Shown here one piece after another: positions 51,330-62,292 of a stretch of 64,000 nt of DNA. The DNA is taken from the NCBI GenBank assembly GCA_018821435.1, contig JAHJME010000030.1, positions 1 to 64,000 of the forward strand, given 5' to 3'. The notes under the pieces are model-generated. The model saw nothing but the letters and a program-made list of their open reading frames with translations, did not search any database and had not been told where the DNA came from. This stretch comes from Alphaproteobacteria bacterium. Lineage in GTDB: Bacteria > Pseudomonadota > Alphaproteobacteria > Caulobacterales > Caulobacteraceae. How positions within the stretch are numbered: the stretch's first letter is position 1; every line of letters begins with the position of its first letter. The position numbers were made by a program, and so were the translations under genes.

Positions 51330-51809
51330 ATGCGCCGCCTCATCCTGCTCGCCATCGCCGCCGTGGGTCTCATCGCCGCCGGTGAGGCGCCGATCGCCCT
51401 CCCCGAGGGGTTCCGCGGGTGGACCCCTGTGTCGAGCGCGCAGGTCGGGTCGGGCAATCCCGCCGCGCCGAAGTACGAGGGCCTGCATACGATCTACGGC
51501 AACGCCGCCGCCATCGAAGGCTACAAGACCGGCAAGTGGGCCGACGGCGCGGTCATCATCCTCGACCAGTGGACGGCGGAGAAGACGGGCCCCGATGCGT
51601 CCGGCCAGGGCCAGCGTAAGTTCATCGACGTGATGGTGCGCGACAGTCGCCGTTACGCCGCCACCGGGGGCTGGGGCTACACCGAGTTCACGTGGCCGAG
51701 CCGGGACCGCGTCGTGGCGATCGAGGATAACGCGGCCAAGGCCTGCAGCGGCTGCCACGCGCAGAACGCGCCCGGCGGCGACCAGGTGTTCAGCGTCTTC
51801 AAGGACTAG
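51330..51809 (+). CDS. Cytochrome P460 family protein
   Basis: The 159-residue exported protein has a signal peptide (residues 1-18) and a single haem-binding site CSGCH at residues 139-143 near the C-terminus, as in cytochrome P460 and c'-beta. The core with YEGLHTIYGNAAAIEGYKTG and GWGYTEFTWPSRDRVV fits the family. Members bind NO or oxidise hydroxylamine; in a heterotroph an NO-related role is more likely. It lies 3 bp from the convergent TauD gene. Confidence 0.88.
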   Translation: MRRLILLAIAAVGLIAAGEAPIALPEGFRGWTPVSSAQVGSGNPAAPKYEGLHTIYGNAAAIEGYKTGKWADGAVIILDQWTAEKTGPDASGQGQRKFIDVMVRDSRRYAATGGWGYTEFTWPSRDRVVAIEDNAAKACSGCHAQNAPGGDQVFSVFKD

Positions 51810-51812
51810 CGG

Positions 51813-52682
51813 CTACGCCGCCGCGGCGTGGGCCTCGGCCGGCCGGCGCGAGCGGTGGAACGGACGCTCGCCCAGGATCGTCGCGCGGTTCATCACCCGG
51901 CGCGCGGGCAGGTAGTCGTTGACCGCGTAGTGCTGGGTCACGCGGTTGTCCCAGAAGGCCACCGCGTTGTCCGACCAGCGCCAGCGGACCTGGAATTCGG
52001 GCTTGGTCACGTGCTGGAACAGCATGCCCAGGATCGCGTCGCTCTCCTTGCGGCGAAGGCCCTTGATCCGGTCGGTGAAGCCGAAGTTGACGAACAGGCC
52101 GTCCTCGCCGGTCTCGGGATGGGTGCGGATCACCGGGTGCAGCACCGGCGGGTGGTCGGCCAGGGCCTTGGCGTGTTTCTCGGCGCCGGACGCATTGGCG
52201 ACGATGCCCTGCTGGGGGAATCCGCGCGCGAAATCGTGGACCGCGTCCAGGCCCGACAGGAACTCGCGGAAGGTCGGCGACAGCGCCTCGTAGGCCGCGC
52301 GCATGTTCGCCCAGATCGTGTCGCCCCCGTTCGGTGGCAGGCTCTTGGCGTAGAGGATCGAGCCCATCGGCGGGGTCTGGATGAACGTGACGTCGGTGTG
52401 CCAGGAGTCGTTGTCGGTCGGATTGCCGGCGTGGTTGTCCAGGACGAACAACTCGGGCGCCTCGGGCACGCCGGGGTACAGCGGATGGGTGTGCAGCGCC
52501 CCGAAGCGCGCGGCGAAGTCCCGGTGCTGGACCGGGGTCATGTGCTGGTCCTCGAAGAAGATCACCTGGTGCTTCAGCAGCGCCATACGCAGCGCCTCGG
52601 CCAGGTCTGCGGATACGCCCTGCGACAGGTCCACGCCCTCGACCACGGCCCCGATCGTCGGCGTCAGCGGCTTCACCTGCAT
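51813..52682 (-). CDS. TauD/TfdA family dioxygenase
   Basis: The 289-residue 2-oxoglutarate-dependent oxygenase has HTD in SWHTDVTFIQ, distal His in VTQHYAVNDYLPARR with the 2-oxoglutarate Arg, and the start LTPTIGAVVEGVDLSQGV. It is a family relative of the gene at 18714. ATG 52682 has AAGGAG 7 bp upstream; the longer frame (52718) is not needed. It is divergent from the acyl-CoA dehydrogenase gene. Confidence 0.92.
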   Translation of the reverse strand: MQVKPLTPTIGAVVEGVDLSQGVSADLAEALRMALLKHQVIFFEDQHMTPVQHRDFAARFGALHTHPLYPGVPEAPELFVLDNHAGNPTDNDSWHTDVTFIQTPPMGSILYAKSLPPNGGDTIWANMRAAYEALSPTFREFLSGLDAVHDFARGFPQQGIVANASGAEKHAKALADHPPVLHPVIRTHPETGEDGLFVNFGFTDRIKGLRRKESDAILGMLFQHVTKPEFQVRWRWSDNAVAFWDNRVTQHYAVNDYLPARRVMNRATILGERPFHRSRRPAEAHAAAA

Positions 52683-52841
52683 TTTGGGTCTCCTTCGCGG
52701 TCGCAGAGGGAACGCCAACTTCGCGCCAAGGTCAAAGCGAGCGGTCCTGGGACCGCCTGTAGAAAGTCTGCGGATTGGGCTTGCTTGCCGCCGGGTCGCC
52801 GCCGCAGGGTGAATTCAAACAAATGTTGGGAGCGCACCGCC

Positions 52842-54077
52842 ATGTCGATCGACTTCGAAATCCCGCCGGAAGCCAAGGCCGTCCGCGAGCGCGTGCGCCA
52901 GTGGGTGAAGGACGAGTGCATCCCGGCCGAAGCCCGGCTGGTGGACAAGGAAAGCTACAAGACCGTCCTGGCCGAGCTGCGCGCCAAGGCCCGCGCCCAA
53001 GGTCTGTGGCTGCCCTTCGCGCCCAAGGAATACGGCGGCATGGGCCTGGGCCCGCTGGCCAACGCCCTGGTGCAGATGGAACTGGGCATGAGCCACCTGG
53101 GCGCGCTCAGCATGAACAGCCAGGGGCCTGACGACGCGACGATCCTGACGCTGATCGCGCACGGCACGGAATTCCAGAAAGAGAAGTTCCTCAAGCCGCT
53201 GCTGAACGGCGAGAAGCGCGTCTGCTACTCGATGACCGAGAAGGCCTCGGGCGCCGACGCCACCGGCATGCGGACCACCGCGGTCAAGGACGGCAACGAG
53301 AACTATGTGCTGAACGGCGAGAAGTGGTTCTCGTCGGCCGCCAGCGCCGCCGACCTGGCCCTGGTCATGGCCCGTACCGACCCGGACGCGCCGCGCCACC
53401 AGCAGTTCTCGACCTTCATCGTCGAGCTGCCGAACCCCGGCTACCGGATCAAGCGCGACATCCCGACGATGGCGGCCGAAAGCCCGCTGTCGCATATCAT
53501 GGGCGGCGGCCACTCCGAGATCGAGATCAAGGACCTGGTCATCCCGGCCGAGAACCTGGTGGGCGGGGAGGGCCGCGGCTTCGACATGGGCCAGCACCGC
53601 CTGGCCTATGGCCGCCTGCGCCACGGGATGCACAACATCGCCATGGCCCAGCGCGCGCTGGATCTGGCCGCGGCGCACATCAGCCAGCGCGAGACCTTCG
53701 GCAAGAAGCTGGATGAGCGGCAGGCCGTCCAGTTTATGATGGCGGAGTGCGCGAGCCAACTCTACATCGCCCGCCTGATGCTGCTGCACATCGCCTACAA
53801 GGCCGAGAAGGGCCTGGACATGCGGCAGGAGAATTCCATCGCCAAGGTTTACCTGGCCCACATGGTCCACCACGTGGTCGATACCGCGATCCAGCTGCAC
53901 GGGGCCTTGGGCTATAGCCGCGATACCCCGCTGGCCGCCTGGTACACCCACATCCGTTCGCAGCGACTGGTGGACGGGCCGGACGAGGTGCACCGCTGGA
54001 CCGTGGGCCGCAATGTGATCAAGGCGTTCAAGGCGACGGGTACGACGGCAGGCGCCTGCGGCGGCGATCTGCTCTAG
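52842..54077 (+). CDS. Acyl-CoA dehydrogenase family protein
   Basis: The 411-residue flavoenzyme has the family order: N-terminal helices, CYSMTEKASGADATGMRT (the acyl/FAD-binding TEP-like region), beta domain, and C-terminal RETFGKKLDERQAVQFMMAE and HGALGYSRDTPLAAWY. It probably oxidises an acyl-CoA; chain type is unknown. The length and LWLPFAPKEYGGMGL region resemble the ACAD10/11-like group. ATG 52842 begins the family N-terminus, with GGGAG upstream. Confidence 0.92.
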   Translation: MSIDFEIPPEAKAVRERVRQWVKDECIPAEARLVDKESYKTVLAELRAKARAQGLWLPFAPKEYGGMGLGPLANALVQMELGMSHLGALSMNSQGPDDATILTLIAHGTEFQKEKFLKPLLNGEKRVCYSMTEKASGADATGMRTTAVKDGNENYVLNGEKWFSSAASAADLALVMARTDPDAPRHQQFSTFIVELPNPGYRIKRDIPTMAAESPLSHIMGGGHSEIEIKDLVIPAENLVGGEGRGFDMGQHRLAYGRLRHGMHNIAMAQRALDLAAAHISQRETFGKKLDERQAVQFMMAECASQLYIARLMLLHIAYKAEKGLDMRQENSIAKVYLAHMVHHVVDTAIQLHGALGYSRDTPLAAWYTHIRSQRLVDGPDEVHRWTVGRNVIKAFKATGTTAGACGGDLL

Positions 54078-54083
54078 CCTGAG

Positions 54084-54115
54084 AAAACGGCGCCGGGCCT
54101 GAATGAACCCGTTTT
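54084..54115 (+). terminator. Rho-independent terminator after the acyl-CoA dehydrogenase
   Basis: AAAACGG (54084-54090) pairs with CCGTTTT (54109-54115), 6 bp after the stop. The A and T runs on the two sides give a usable terminator on either strand. Confidence 0.6.
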
Positions 54116-54394
54116 GGGGAGGCCCGTGCTGGACTTGCGGCGTGCGGTGAGCGATCCACGGGATAGCTCGCCGCTTGCGCCTCGTCGCGGCCACGACACG
54201 ATGTCGCAGTGCAGCATGATGTCCCCCAAACACAAGAAAATGTCCCGCAGGATCAAACCGCGCGACCGTTAACCCTATACCGCCTCGGTTCACGAATCAG
54301 CCCGGGGGGTTGCGACGATGGGGACATGACACACCCTCATCGCGCCCTCCGCCTGCCGGGATGACACCCGCGTCGCCGAGGTTTCGAACTGTCC
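54116..54394. other. Long intergenic region before the signalling cluster
   Basis: Together with the terminator this 317-bp gap has no convincing gene; the short minus-strand frames have no start support. There is one TTAACC at 54269-54274, but no second TTAA half at the 7-base spacing. The promoter of the DHp-REC gene must lie here. I see no other structure. Confidence 0.5.
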
Positions 54395-55072
54395 ATGGCC
54401 TACCCGAATTCCGTCGACGCGACCGTGTCGCGCGTCGATGCGCCCCCTGATCCCACGCACGAGCTGAAGAATCTTCTGGGCGTGCTCCTGGGGGTCTGCG
54501 AGTCCCTGGGCGATGGCCTGGACAGCCGCGCCGAGCAGGCCGAACTGGGCCGCGTCGGTGTTCTGGCGGCGGAGAAGGCGGGCAACCTCGTCACCCGCCT
54601 GCAACGAGAGCTCCGGACCCGTCCGGCGCCCGCGCCCGAACTGGTGCGGCAGCCGGAAGGCGCGGGCCGCACCGTGCTGGTGGTCGACGACGATCCGGAC
54701 CTGCTGAAGCTGATCGCCGCGGCCTTCGCCCGCGCCGGGTTCAAGGCCTACTCCGCCCGCAACGGCCGCCTGGCCGTGCAGCTGGTCCGGGCGCTGAAGC
54801 CTGACCTGATGGTGACCGACATCGTGATGCCCGAGAAAGAGGGCATCGCCACCATCATCGAGGTCAAGGCGGCCTCGCCCGACACCGCGGTGATCGCCAT
54901 CTCGGGCGGCGGCGCCTACGGCCGCAGCGGAAATTTCCTCCAGTGGGCCGAGGAACTCGGCGCCGACGAGGTCATGGCCAAGCCTTTTCCCATGTCGGAG
55001 CTGATGACCGCTGCACGTGTCGTACTCGACCGCAAGGGCGCGCCATCGGCGGCCAGGGCGGCCGCCGGATAG
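54395..55072 (+). CDS. Orphan kinase H-box (DHp-like) domain fused to a receiver
   Basis: The 225-residue protein has two parts. Residues about 18-75 look like a histidine-kinase dimerisation hairpin: THELKNLLGVLLGVCESLGD (His22) and AAEKAGNLVTRLQREL. Residues about 90-215 are a receiver: VLVVDDDPDLL, LMVTDIVMPEKEG (Asp142) and MAKPFPMSEL. There is no ATPase domain, so it cannot autophosphorylate in the usual way. It could pass phosphate between a kinase and the CtrA-like regulator encoded 83 bp downstream. Start ATG 54395 has only a weak ribosome site. Confidence 0.85.
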   Translation: MAYPNSVDATVSRVDAPPDPTHELKNLLGVLLGVCESLGDGLDSRAEQAELGRVGVLAAEKAGNLVTRLQRELRTRPAPAPELVRQPEGAGRTVLVVDDDPDLLKLIAAAFARAGFKAYSARNGRLAVQLVRALKPDLMVTDIVMPEKEGIATIIEVKAASPDTAVIAISGGGAYGRSGNFLQWAEELGADEVMAKPFPMSELMTAARVVLDRKGAPSAARAAAG

Positions 55073-55155
55073 AGACGAACCGGGGGGCGGGGCGTCCTCC
55101 GATTTTCCACAGCAACACCTGAAGAGGCCCGCGTTTCGCGGGGAGGAGGACGAAC

Positions 55156-55857
55156 GTGCGTCTGCTTTTGATCGAAGACGATCGGATGATGGCCCGCAGC
55201 ATCGAGATCATGCTGAGCGCCAGCGGCTTCATCGTCGAGAAGACGGCAGCCGGCGAGGACGGGATCGATCTGTCGGCGGTCTATGACTACGACCTGATCC
55301 TGTTGGACCTGAGCCTGCCGGATATCTCGGGCCTGGACGTGCTGCGCACCCTGCGGCGCGGCAAGAACGAGACCCCGATCATGATCCTGTCGGGCACGGC
55401 CGAGATCGACAGCAAGATCAAGGCGCTGAGCCTGGGCGCCGACGACTACATGACCAAGCCGTTCCACAAGGACGAACTGGTGGCCCGCCTGCGCGCCGTG
55501 ATCCGCCGGTCCAAGGGCCACGCGCAGTCGCTGATCACCATCGGCGACATGGTGATCGACCTGGACGGCAAGGTCGTCCACGTGAACGACGTCCGCATCC
55601 ACCTGACCGGCCGCGAGTACCAGACGCTGGAGCTGATGGCGCTGCGCAAGGGCAAGACCCTGACCAAGGACATCTTCCTTTCCAGCCTGTACGGCGGGAT
55701 GGACGAGCCGGGCGCCAAGATCGTCGATGTCTTCATCTGCAAGCTGCGCAAGAAGCTGGCGCCGGCCACCGACGGCCGCCACGTGATCGAAACGGTCTGG
55801 GGCGGCGGCTATGTGCTGCGGGAGGCGGGTGAAGCCGCCGTCTCGACGGCGGCCTGA
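55156..55857 (+). CDS. CtrA-like response regulator (paralogue)
   Basis: The 233-residue OmpR-type regulator is closely like Ctr[23 protein letters not shown] with Asp51, [46 protein letters not shown] then KKL (recognition helix). The N-terminal third ([20 protein letters not shown], split from the canonical text) differs from the very conserved CtrA of this order, so it is a second copy rather than CtrA itself. It ends in Ala-Ala like CtrA, where this is a ClpXP signal. GTG start with GGAGGAGGA upstream. Confidence 0.9.
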   Translation: MRLLLIEDDRMMARSIEIMLSASGFIVEKTAAGEDGIDLSAVYDYDLILLDLSLPDISGLDVLRTLRRGKNETPIMILSGTAEIDSKIKALSLGADDYMTKPFHKDELVARLRAVIRRSKGHAQSLITIGDMVIDLDGKVVHVNDVRIHLTGREYQTLELMALRKGKTLTKDIFLSSLYGGMDEPGAKIVDVFICKLRKKLAPATDGRHVIETVWGGGYVLREAGEAAVSTAA

Positions 55858-55870
55858 GCCCGTGGGCCGC

Positions 55871-56902
55871 TCACGCCGCCGCGACGAGCGCCGTCGAGGG
55901 GCGGATCGCCTGGCCGGCGTTGGCGGCGCGGTAGGCGCTGGCCGACTGCCCGAACTTGCGCCGGAACCAGTGGGCGAAGGCCGAGAGGCTGGAGAAGCCC
56001 AGCAGGTCGGCCACGCTCTGCAGCGGCCGGTCGCTGGTCAGCAACAGCGAGGCGGCCATGTCCTGGCGCGTGGCGTCCAGGATGCCCGAGAAGGTGGTCT
56101 CCTCGGCCAGCAGGCGGCGGTGCAGGGTGCGGCGGTCCATGCCCAGGTGCTGGGCCACCCGCTCGACCGAACAGACGCCGTCGGGCAGCAGGGCCACGAT
56201 CAGGTCGGCGACCTTGTCACGCAGCGCGACGCTGCGGTCGGCGGCCATCCGGTCCAGGAACAGCGCCACCTGGCGCGCCATCGCCGGGTCCGCCGTCGCG
56301 ATGGCGGTCTCCAGATCGTCCTGGCGCAGGACGATGGCCATGCAGTCCTGGTCGAACAGCGGCGTGACCCCCAACACCCGGCGATAGGTGTCCAGCCGGC
56401 GGGGCGCCGCGTGGGTGAAGCGGACCTCAAGCGGCTTCCAGGCCTCGCCCATGACGGCCTTGAGGGTCCTGACCGCTGTGGCGACCGAGAGCTCCTGCAC
56501 CTGGCGCTGCTGCCAGGCCGGGCCATAGATCCGCAGCACGGCCTGGTCGCCGAACTCTTCCAGCACCAGCGAGTATGCGTCGTTCTGGAGCCACTGGTAG
56601 CGGGCGTAGGCCTGCAACGCCTTGCGCAGCGTCGGCTGCTCGCGGATCACCAGGCCCACGGCCCCCATGTTGGAGATGCGCCGCTGTTCGGCGATCCGCA
56701 GGGCGAAATCCTCGACGCCCGATTGCTCGGCGGCCATCTCGAACATCCGCCCCATCATCTCGACCGCGATCCGCAGATCGGGATCCGTGAGCGCCTCGGG
56801 CGGAAGCCCCACGGCCTGGGCGAGCGCGTAGGCATCGACGCCGACCTCGCCGGCGAGCTCCAGGAAACCTGTCAGGCCGGCGGATCGGCCGAGCTGGGAC
56901 AT
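55871..56902 (-). CDS. AraC family transcriptional regulator
   Basis: The 343-residue protein has a long N-terminal ligand-type domain (Arabinose_bd-like; LPPEALTDPDLRIAVEMMGR, ISNMGAVGLVIREQPTLRKA) and a C-terminal double helix-turn-helix: VERVAQHLGMDRRTLHRRLL and LQSVADLLGFSSLSAFAHWF with RRKFGQSASAYR. Relatives control catabolic genes. It is convergent with the CtrA-like gene (13 bp between stops) and divergent from the kinase at 57001. Confidence 0.93.
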   Translation of the reverse strand: MSQLGRSAGLTGFLELAGEVGVDAYALAQAVGLPPEALTDPDLRIAVEMMGRMFEMAAEQSGVEDFALRIAEQRRISNMGAVGLVIREQPTLRKALQAYARYQWLQNDAYSLVLEEFGDQAVLRIYGPAWQQRQVQELSVATAVRTLKAVMGEAWKPLEVRFTHAAPRRLDTYRRVLGVTPLFDQDCMAIVLRQDDLETAIATADPAMARQVALFLDRMAADRSVALRDKVADLIVALLPDGVCSVERVAQHLGMDRRTLHRRLLAEETTFSGILDATRQDMAASLLLTSDRPLQSVADLLGFSSLSAFAHWFRRKFGQSASAYRAANAGQAIRPSTALVAAA

Positions 56903-57000
56903 GACACCACCCCCGTGGATCCCCGCATGAGCTACCCAAAGTTCCGCGAAATCAAGGGGTGGCCAAACCCGCTCCGCGAAGAAATCCGAGCGTGATCGCG

Positions 57001-58565
<1,565 letters not shown>

Positions 58566-58569
<4 letters not shown>

Positions 58570-60809
58570 CCGGCGGCGCGGCGCTCGGCCTCGATCTCGG
58601 CGGGGGTCACCGCGGCGACCATGGCGGAGAACAGCTGCGTGACGTTCAGCGGCTTGGGGATCACGTCGTCCATGCCGGCCGCGCGATAGCTGGCCAACTG
58701 GTGGGCCATGGTGTTGGCGGTCACCGCCAGGATCGGCGTGCGCGGCCGTCCCAGCACCGCCTCGCGGGCGCGGATGGTCATGGTGGCGGTCGGGCCGTCC
58801 ATCACCGGCATCTGCACGTCCATCAGGATCAGGTCCCAATGGGCCGACTCCCAGGCGCGGACCGCCTCGGCCCCGTTCTCGACGATGGTGGGGTCCAGAT
58901 CGAGTTGGGCCAGCAGGGCCTTCAGCACCATGCGGTTGACCGGATTGTCCTCGGCCGCCAGCACCCGCATCGACCGTTCGGTCAACTGGCTGGGCACGGC
59001 CATGGCGGCCGGCGGCGAGGCTGCGCGTTCTACCTGGCGCAGCGGCAGTTCGAGGGCGAAGGTGCTGCCCTGGCCGGGCGCGCTGCCCACGGTGATCGCG
59101 CCGCCCATGGCGCGGCAGAGTTCCTGACAGATCGCCAGGCCCAGGCCGGTGCCGCCGTACTCGCGGGTGGCCGAGACGTCGGCCTGGACGAACTTCTCGA
59201 ACAGGCGCGCGACCCGGTCCGGCGCGATGCCGATGCCGGTGTCGGCCACTTCGAACCGCACGCCGGCGGCGCTGCGGGCGAGGCGCACCGACACTTCGCC
59301 CTCATGGGTGAACTTGACGCCGTTTGAGATCAGGTTCGACAGCACCTGGCGCACGCGCGCGGCGTCGCCGCGCCACAGGCCATGGACGGCCGGATCGATG
59401 TCCAGGGTGAAGGCCAGCGATTTGCCGCGGGCCTCCGCGACGAAGGCCGCGTGCGCGCCCTCGGCCACGGCGCGCAGGTCGAAGTCCTGCGTCTCCAGCG
59501 TCAGCCGACCGGCCTCGATCCGCGAGATGTCCAGCAGGTCGTCCAGCAGATCCATCAGCGCCCCGCCGCTCTCGCGGATCACCCGCAGGCGATCGCGTTG
59601 CAGGGGCGCAAGCGGGTCCATGTCCATGGCCTGGGCCATGCCCAGCACGCCGTTCAGCGGGGTGCGGATTTCGTGGCTCATAACGGCCAGGAAGTCGCTC
59701 TTGGCGCGATTGGCTTCCTCGGCGGCCTCGCGCGCTTCGTCCTGGGCGCGGGCGACGCGGTGCGCCTCGGTGACGTCCAGATAGGACGCCAGGCACAGGC
59801 TCCATGGCGCGCCGAGGCCGGCGGTCAGGCGAAGCTGCACGCGCACCACCCGGCTCTCGCCGTCGTCGCGGACCAGTTCGGTGTCGAAGGGCGGGATCGT
59901 GCCGTCGGCGTCCATGGCGTTCAGGCCCTCGAAGATCGCGTCGAGGAAGCCGCCGCTGAACCGGCCCATGCCGCCGTAACGGCTGAACAGCCCCCGGGCG
60001 GCTTCGTTGGCCTCCAGCAGCGGCGCGTCCTGATAGACGTCCTCGGCGGTGTCGTAGAGCGCACGGGCGATGTCGCCCAGCCGGGCACCTGGACGGGTCA
60101 GGTCGCGCAGACGTTCATGCAGCAAACGGGCGTCGAAGCAGATCAAGGCCATCGGGCTGCTGTCGAAGACCATCCGCCAGCGGTGGTTGCCGGCCTCGGC
60201 CGCCTGGCCGGCGCGGCGCAGCGCCTCGCCCTCGGCGGCCATGGCGGTCGACAGGCGAACGATGAACAGGGTGAAGGCCACGCCGCCCAAGGCCAGCAGG
60301 ACCGTGTCGCCCAGCATCAGGTCGGCGCCGGCGACTGTGGCGAGCAGGGGGGCCGCCACCAGCAGCGCCGCGGGCGGGATGACGAGGGACAGCGTCGCCA
60401 GTCGCGAGCCTGCCGCCTGGACGGCGTTGTTGAGCGCCACAGCGCAGAGGACCACCGTCGCGCCGGCCAGGCCCGCACCGTCGCTGTGGGAGGCGATCAG
60501 GACCGCCACGATCGACGAGTAGGTGAGCGCGCTCAGGCCCAGGCCGACGGCGGCCACGCGACGGGGGCCGGCGAGCCCCGGCGTCGCCAGGACCCGACGT
60601 CCAAGCAGCGCTTCCAGGACGCCTGTCGCCCAGGTCAGCCCGAACCAGGCCAGGACCAGCGGGCTATGCGTGCTCAGGAAGGCCAGCCCGCAGATCAGTC
60701 CGGCCTCGACCAGTCGCATGCGTCGTGCGCGCGTGCGGCGCCTGACCAGGCGCTCGAAGCCATCTTGCTGGTCGTCCTGCGCGTGGCGCATGGGCGTGGG
60801 TCCGATCAT
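58566..60809 (-). CDS. Membrane hybrid histidine kinase with PAS and receiver
   Basis: The 747-residue kinase has five to six N-terminal membrane helices (to about residue 195), a PAS-like region (WRMVFDSSPMALICFDARLL), a DHp with VMSHEIRTPLNGVLGMAQAM (His379), an ATPase domain (NLISNGVKFTHEG, DTGIGIAPD, GGTGLGLAI) and a receiver with DLILMDVQMPVMDG (Asp664). The ATG at 60809 overlaps the porin stop as ATGA, so the two are coupled. Its end overlaps the convergent kinase gene by 4 bases. No regulator is next to it on the same strand. Confidence 0.92.
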
Positions 60810-61987
60810 TCGGCGGGGGAGGGACTCAGATCGATCTTGAGACGCAGAGCGGCGATGACCCGGTCCTTCGAGTCCCGATCGCCGCCCGCGTGGTGGATCC
60901 ACTGCAGGTCGGGTTGCAGGGTGATCCGCCGGGTCAGTTTGTCGGAATAGGTCAGCTCGACGCCGGACTCCGCGCGGGCCGGCTTGCCGCCCGCGTCGCG
61001 CAGGTTGTCGCGGAACTTGCGGTCCAGCACGCCTTGCTGGAGGCCGAATGACAGCTGGCTGTCGGGTCGGCTGGCCAACGGGCGGGCAATCAGCACCCCG
61101 GCCTGCCAGCCACCGCGGAACGGCGTGGTCGCCCCGTCGGACACGCCGACGCGGAGGAAGACGTGGCCTTCGGTCGTGTCCTCCGACCCGAACATCCGCT
61201 GCTCGCCCAGCACATAGGCGCCCTGGGCGCGGCGGCGCACGGGGTCACCGGCGCGATCCAGGCTGCGGATGTCGTCCTGGCGGTCGGTGTAGCGCCAGGC
61301 GCCGATCGAGATCCGGGTCGGGCCTTCGATCCCGGCCTCGGCGATGGTCAGCACGCCGTTCCCGAAGCTCCAGTCGACGCCGCCCGGATCGCCCAGCACG
61401 CCGGACTTGGCGTTGAGCACGGCGGCGCGCGCATAGCGGCCCTCGCCCAGGTCCATGTTCACGCGCACGCCCAGGGAGGTGGAGGGGAAGATCGACGGCC
61501 CGTTGGGGCCTGTGGCCGCCAGCTCGGAGCCGATGCCGAAGGACGGGTTCAGCAGCAGTCCCGCGGACTCGTTGGCATAGAACTCGCTGTTCAGATTGTA
61601 GAGGCCGGCGCGCACCGAGGCCTGGCCGACGCCCTGCTCCAGCCACAGCTCGAACAGGCGCAGGCGTGGGGTGGCGACCTCGATGTTGTCGACGCCCTGC
61701 AGCGTGCCGGCGACGTCGTTCGGCGCGCCGCCCGAGTTGTTCAGCGCATAGGCATGCAGCGTGGCGCCACGCCAGCCCACAGCCTTTTCCAGGTCCAGGT
61801 CGGCCGTCAGGTCCAGATTGTCCAGGTAACGGCCGGCGCGCGGGCGGACGCCGCTGGTCACCCCGCTGACGTCGGCCGTGTACAGGGCCGCGAGGCTCAG
61901 GGCGGGCTCGTCCGCGGCGGCGGCGCCGGCGCTCAGCAGCGCGGCGGTCGCGCCGGCCAGCCATGCGGCCTGGGGTCGGGAGGGCAT
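60806..61987 (-). CDS. OprB-type carbohydrate porin
   Basis: The 393-residue outer-membrane protein has a signal peptide (residues 1-25, GAAAAD) and OprB-family text: ALYTADVSGVTSGVRPRAGR, NLDLTADLDLEKAVGW, LFELWLEQGVGQASVRAGLY, SGVELTYSDKLTRRITLQPD and a final beta strand. Family members form sugar-selective channels. It overlaps the kinase gene by 4 bases and leads this operon, an unusual pairing. Confidence 0.9.
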   Translation of the reverse strand: MPSRPQAAWLAGATAALLSAGAAAADEPALSLAALYTADVSGVTSGVRPRAGRYLDNLDLTADLDLEKAVGWRGATLHAYALNNSGGAPNDVAGTLQGVDNIEVATPRLRLFELWLEQGVGQASVRAGLYNLNSEFYANESAGLLLNPSFGIGSELAATGPNGPSIFPSTSLGVRVNMDLGEGRYARAAVLNAKSGVLGDPGGVDWSFGNGVLTIAEAGIEGPTRISIGAWRYTDRQDDIRSLDRAGDPVRRRAQGAYVLGEQRMFGSEDTTEGHVFLRVGVSDGATTPFRGGWQAGVLIARPLASRPDSQLSFGLQQGVLDRKFRDNLRDAGGKPARAESGVELTYSDKLTRRITLQPDLQWIHHAGGDRDSKDRVIAALRLKIDLSPSPAE

Positions 61988-62292
61988 CTCGGTGGTCTCT
62001 CAGGCGAATTCCAAGATGGGAACCTGCCGCAAGGCCACTAATTCACGGTTAAAAGTGGGAATTATCCTGACGTCTTAAGTGAAGATGTAGTGTTTACCGT
62101 CCATAAAGCATGAGGATCGGCGGAGAGGGGCCGATCTGCATTATATTGATTTCGAGAAAGCGGAGATGCGACGCCCCATCGTGGAGCATGTATGCGCCAG
62201 CATAGTCGCGCAATGCCAGGAATCATTCTCGTCATGATTTACCGTGACGAAATACATTCGACGTACTGACGTTATCGACAACGAGGAAGCCT
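61988..62292. other. AT-richer divergent region between the porin and the chemoreceptor
   Basis: The 305-bp gap holds promoters for both sides. It is richer in A and T than the rest of the window. A hairpin GATCGGC (62115-62121) with GCCGATC (62130-62136) lies in the middle. TTAA occurs at 62049 and 62075 but without a partner at 7-base spacing. No gene seen. Confidence 0.5.

Noticed and set aside
54241..54300. CtrA box before the DHp-REC gene
   Set aside because: Only one half-site (TTAACC at 54269) and the position 7 bases upstream reads CCGC.
62041..62095. CtrA box before the chemoreceptor
   Set aside because: TTAA occurs twice, but no partner half-site is found at 7-base spacing.
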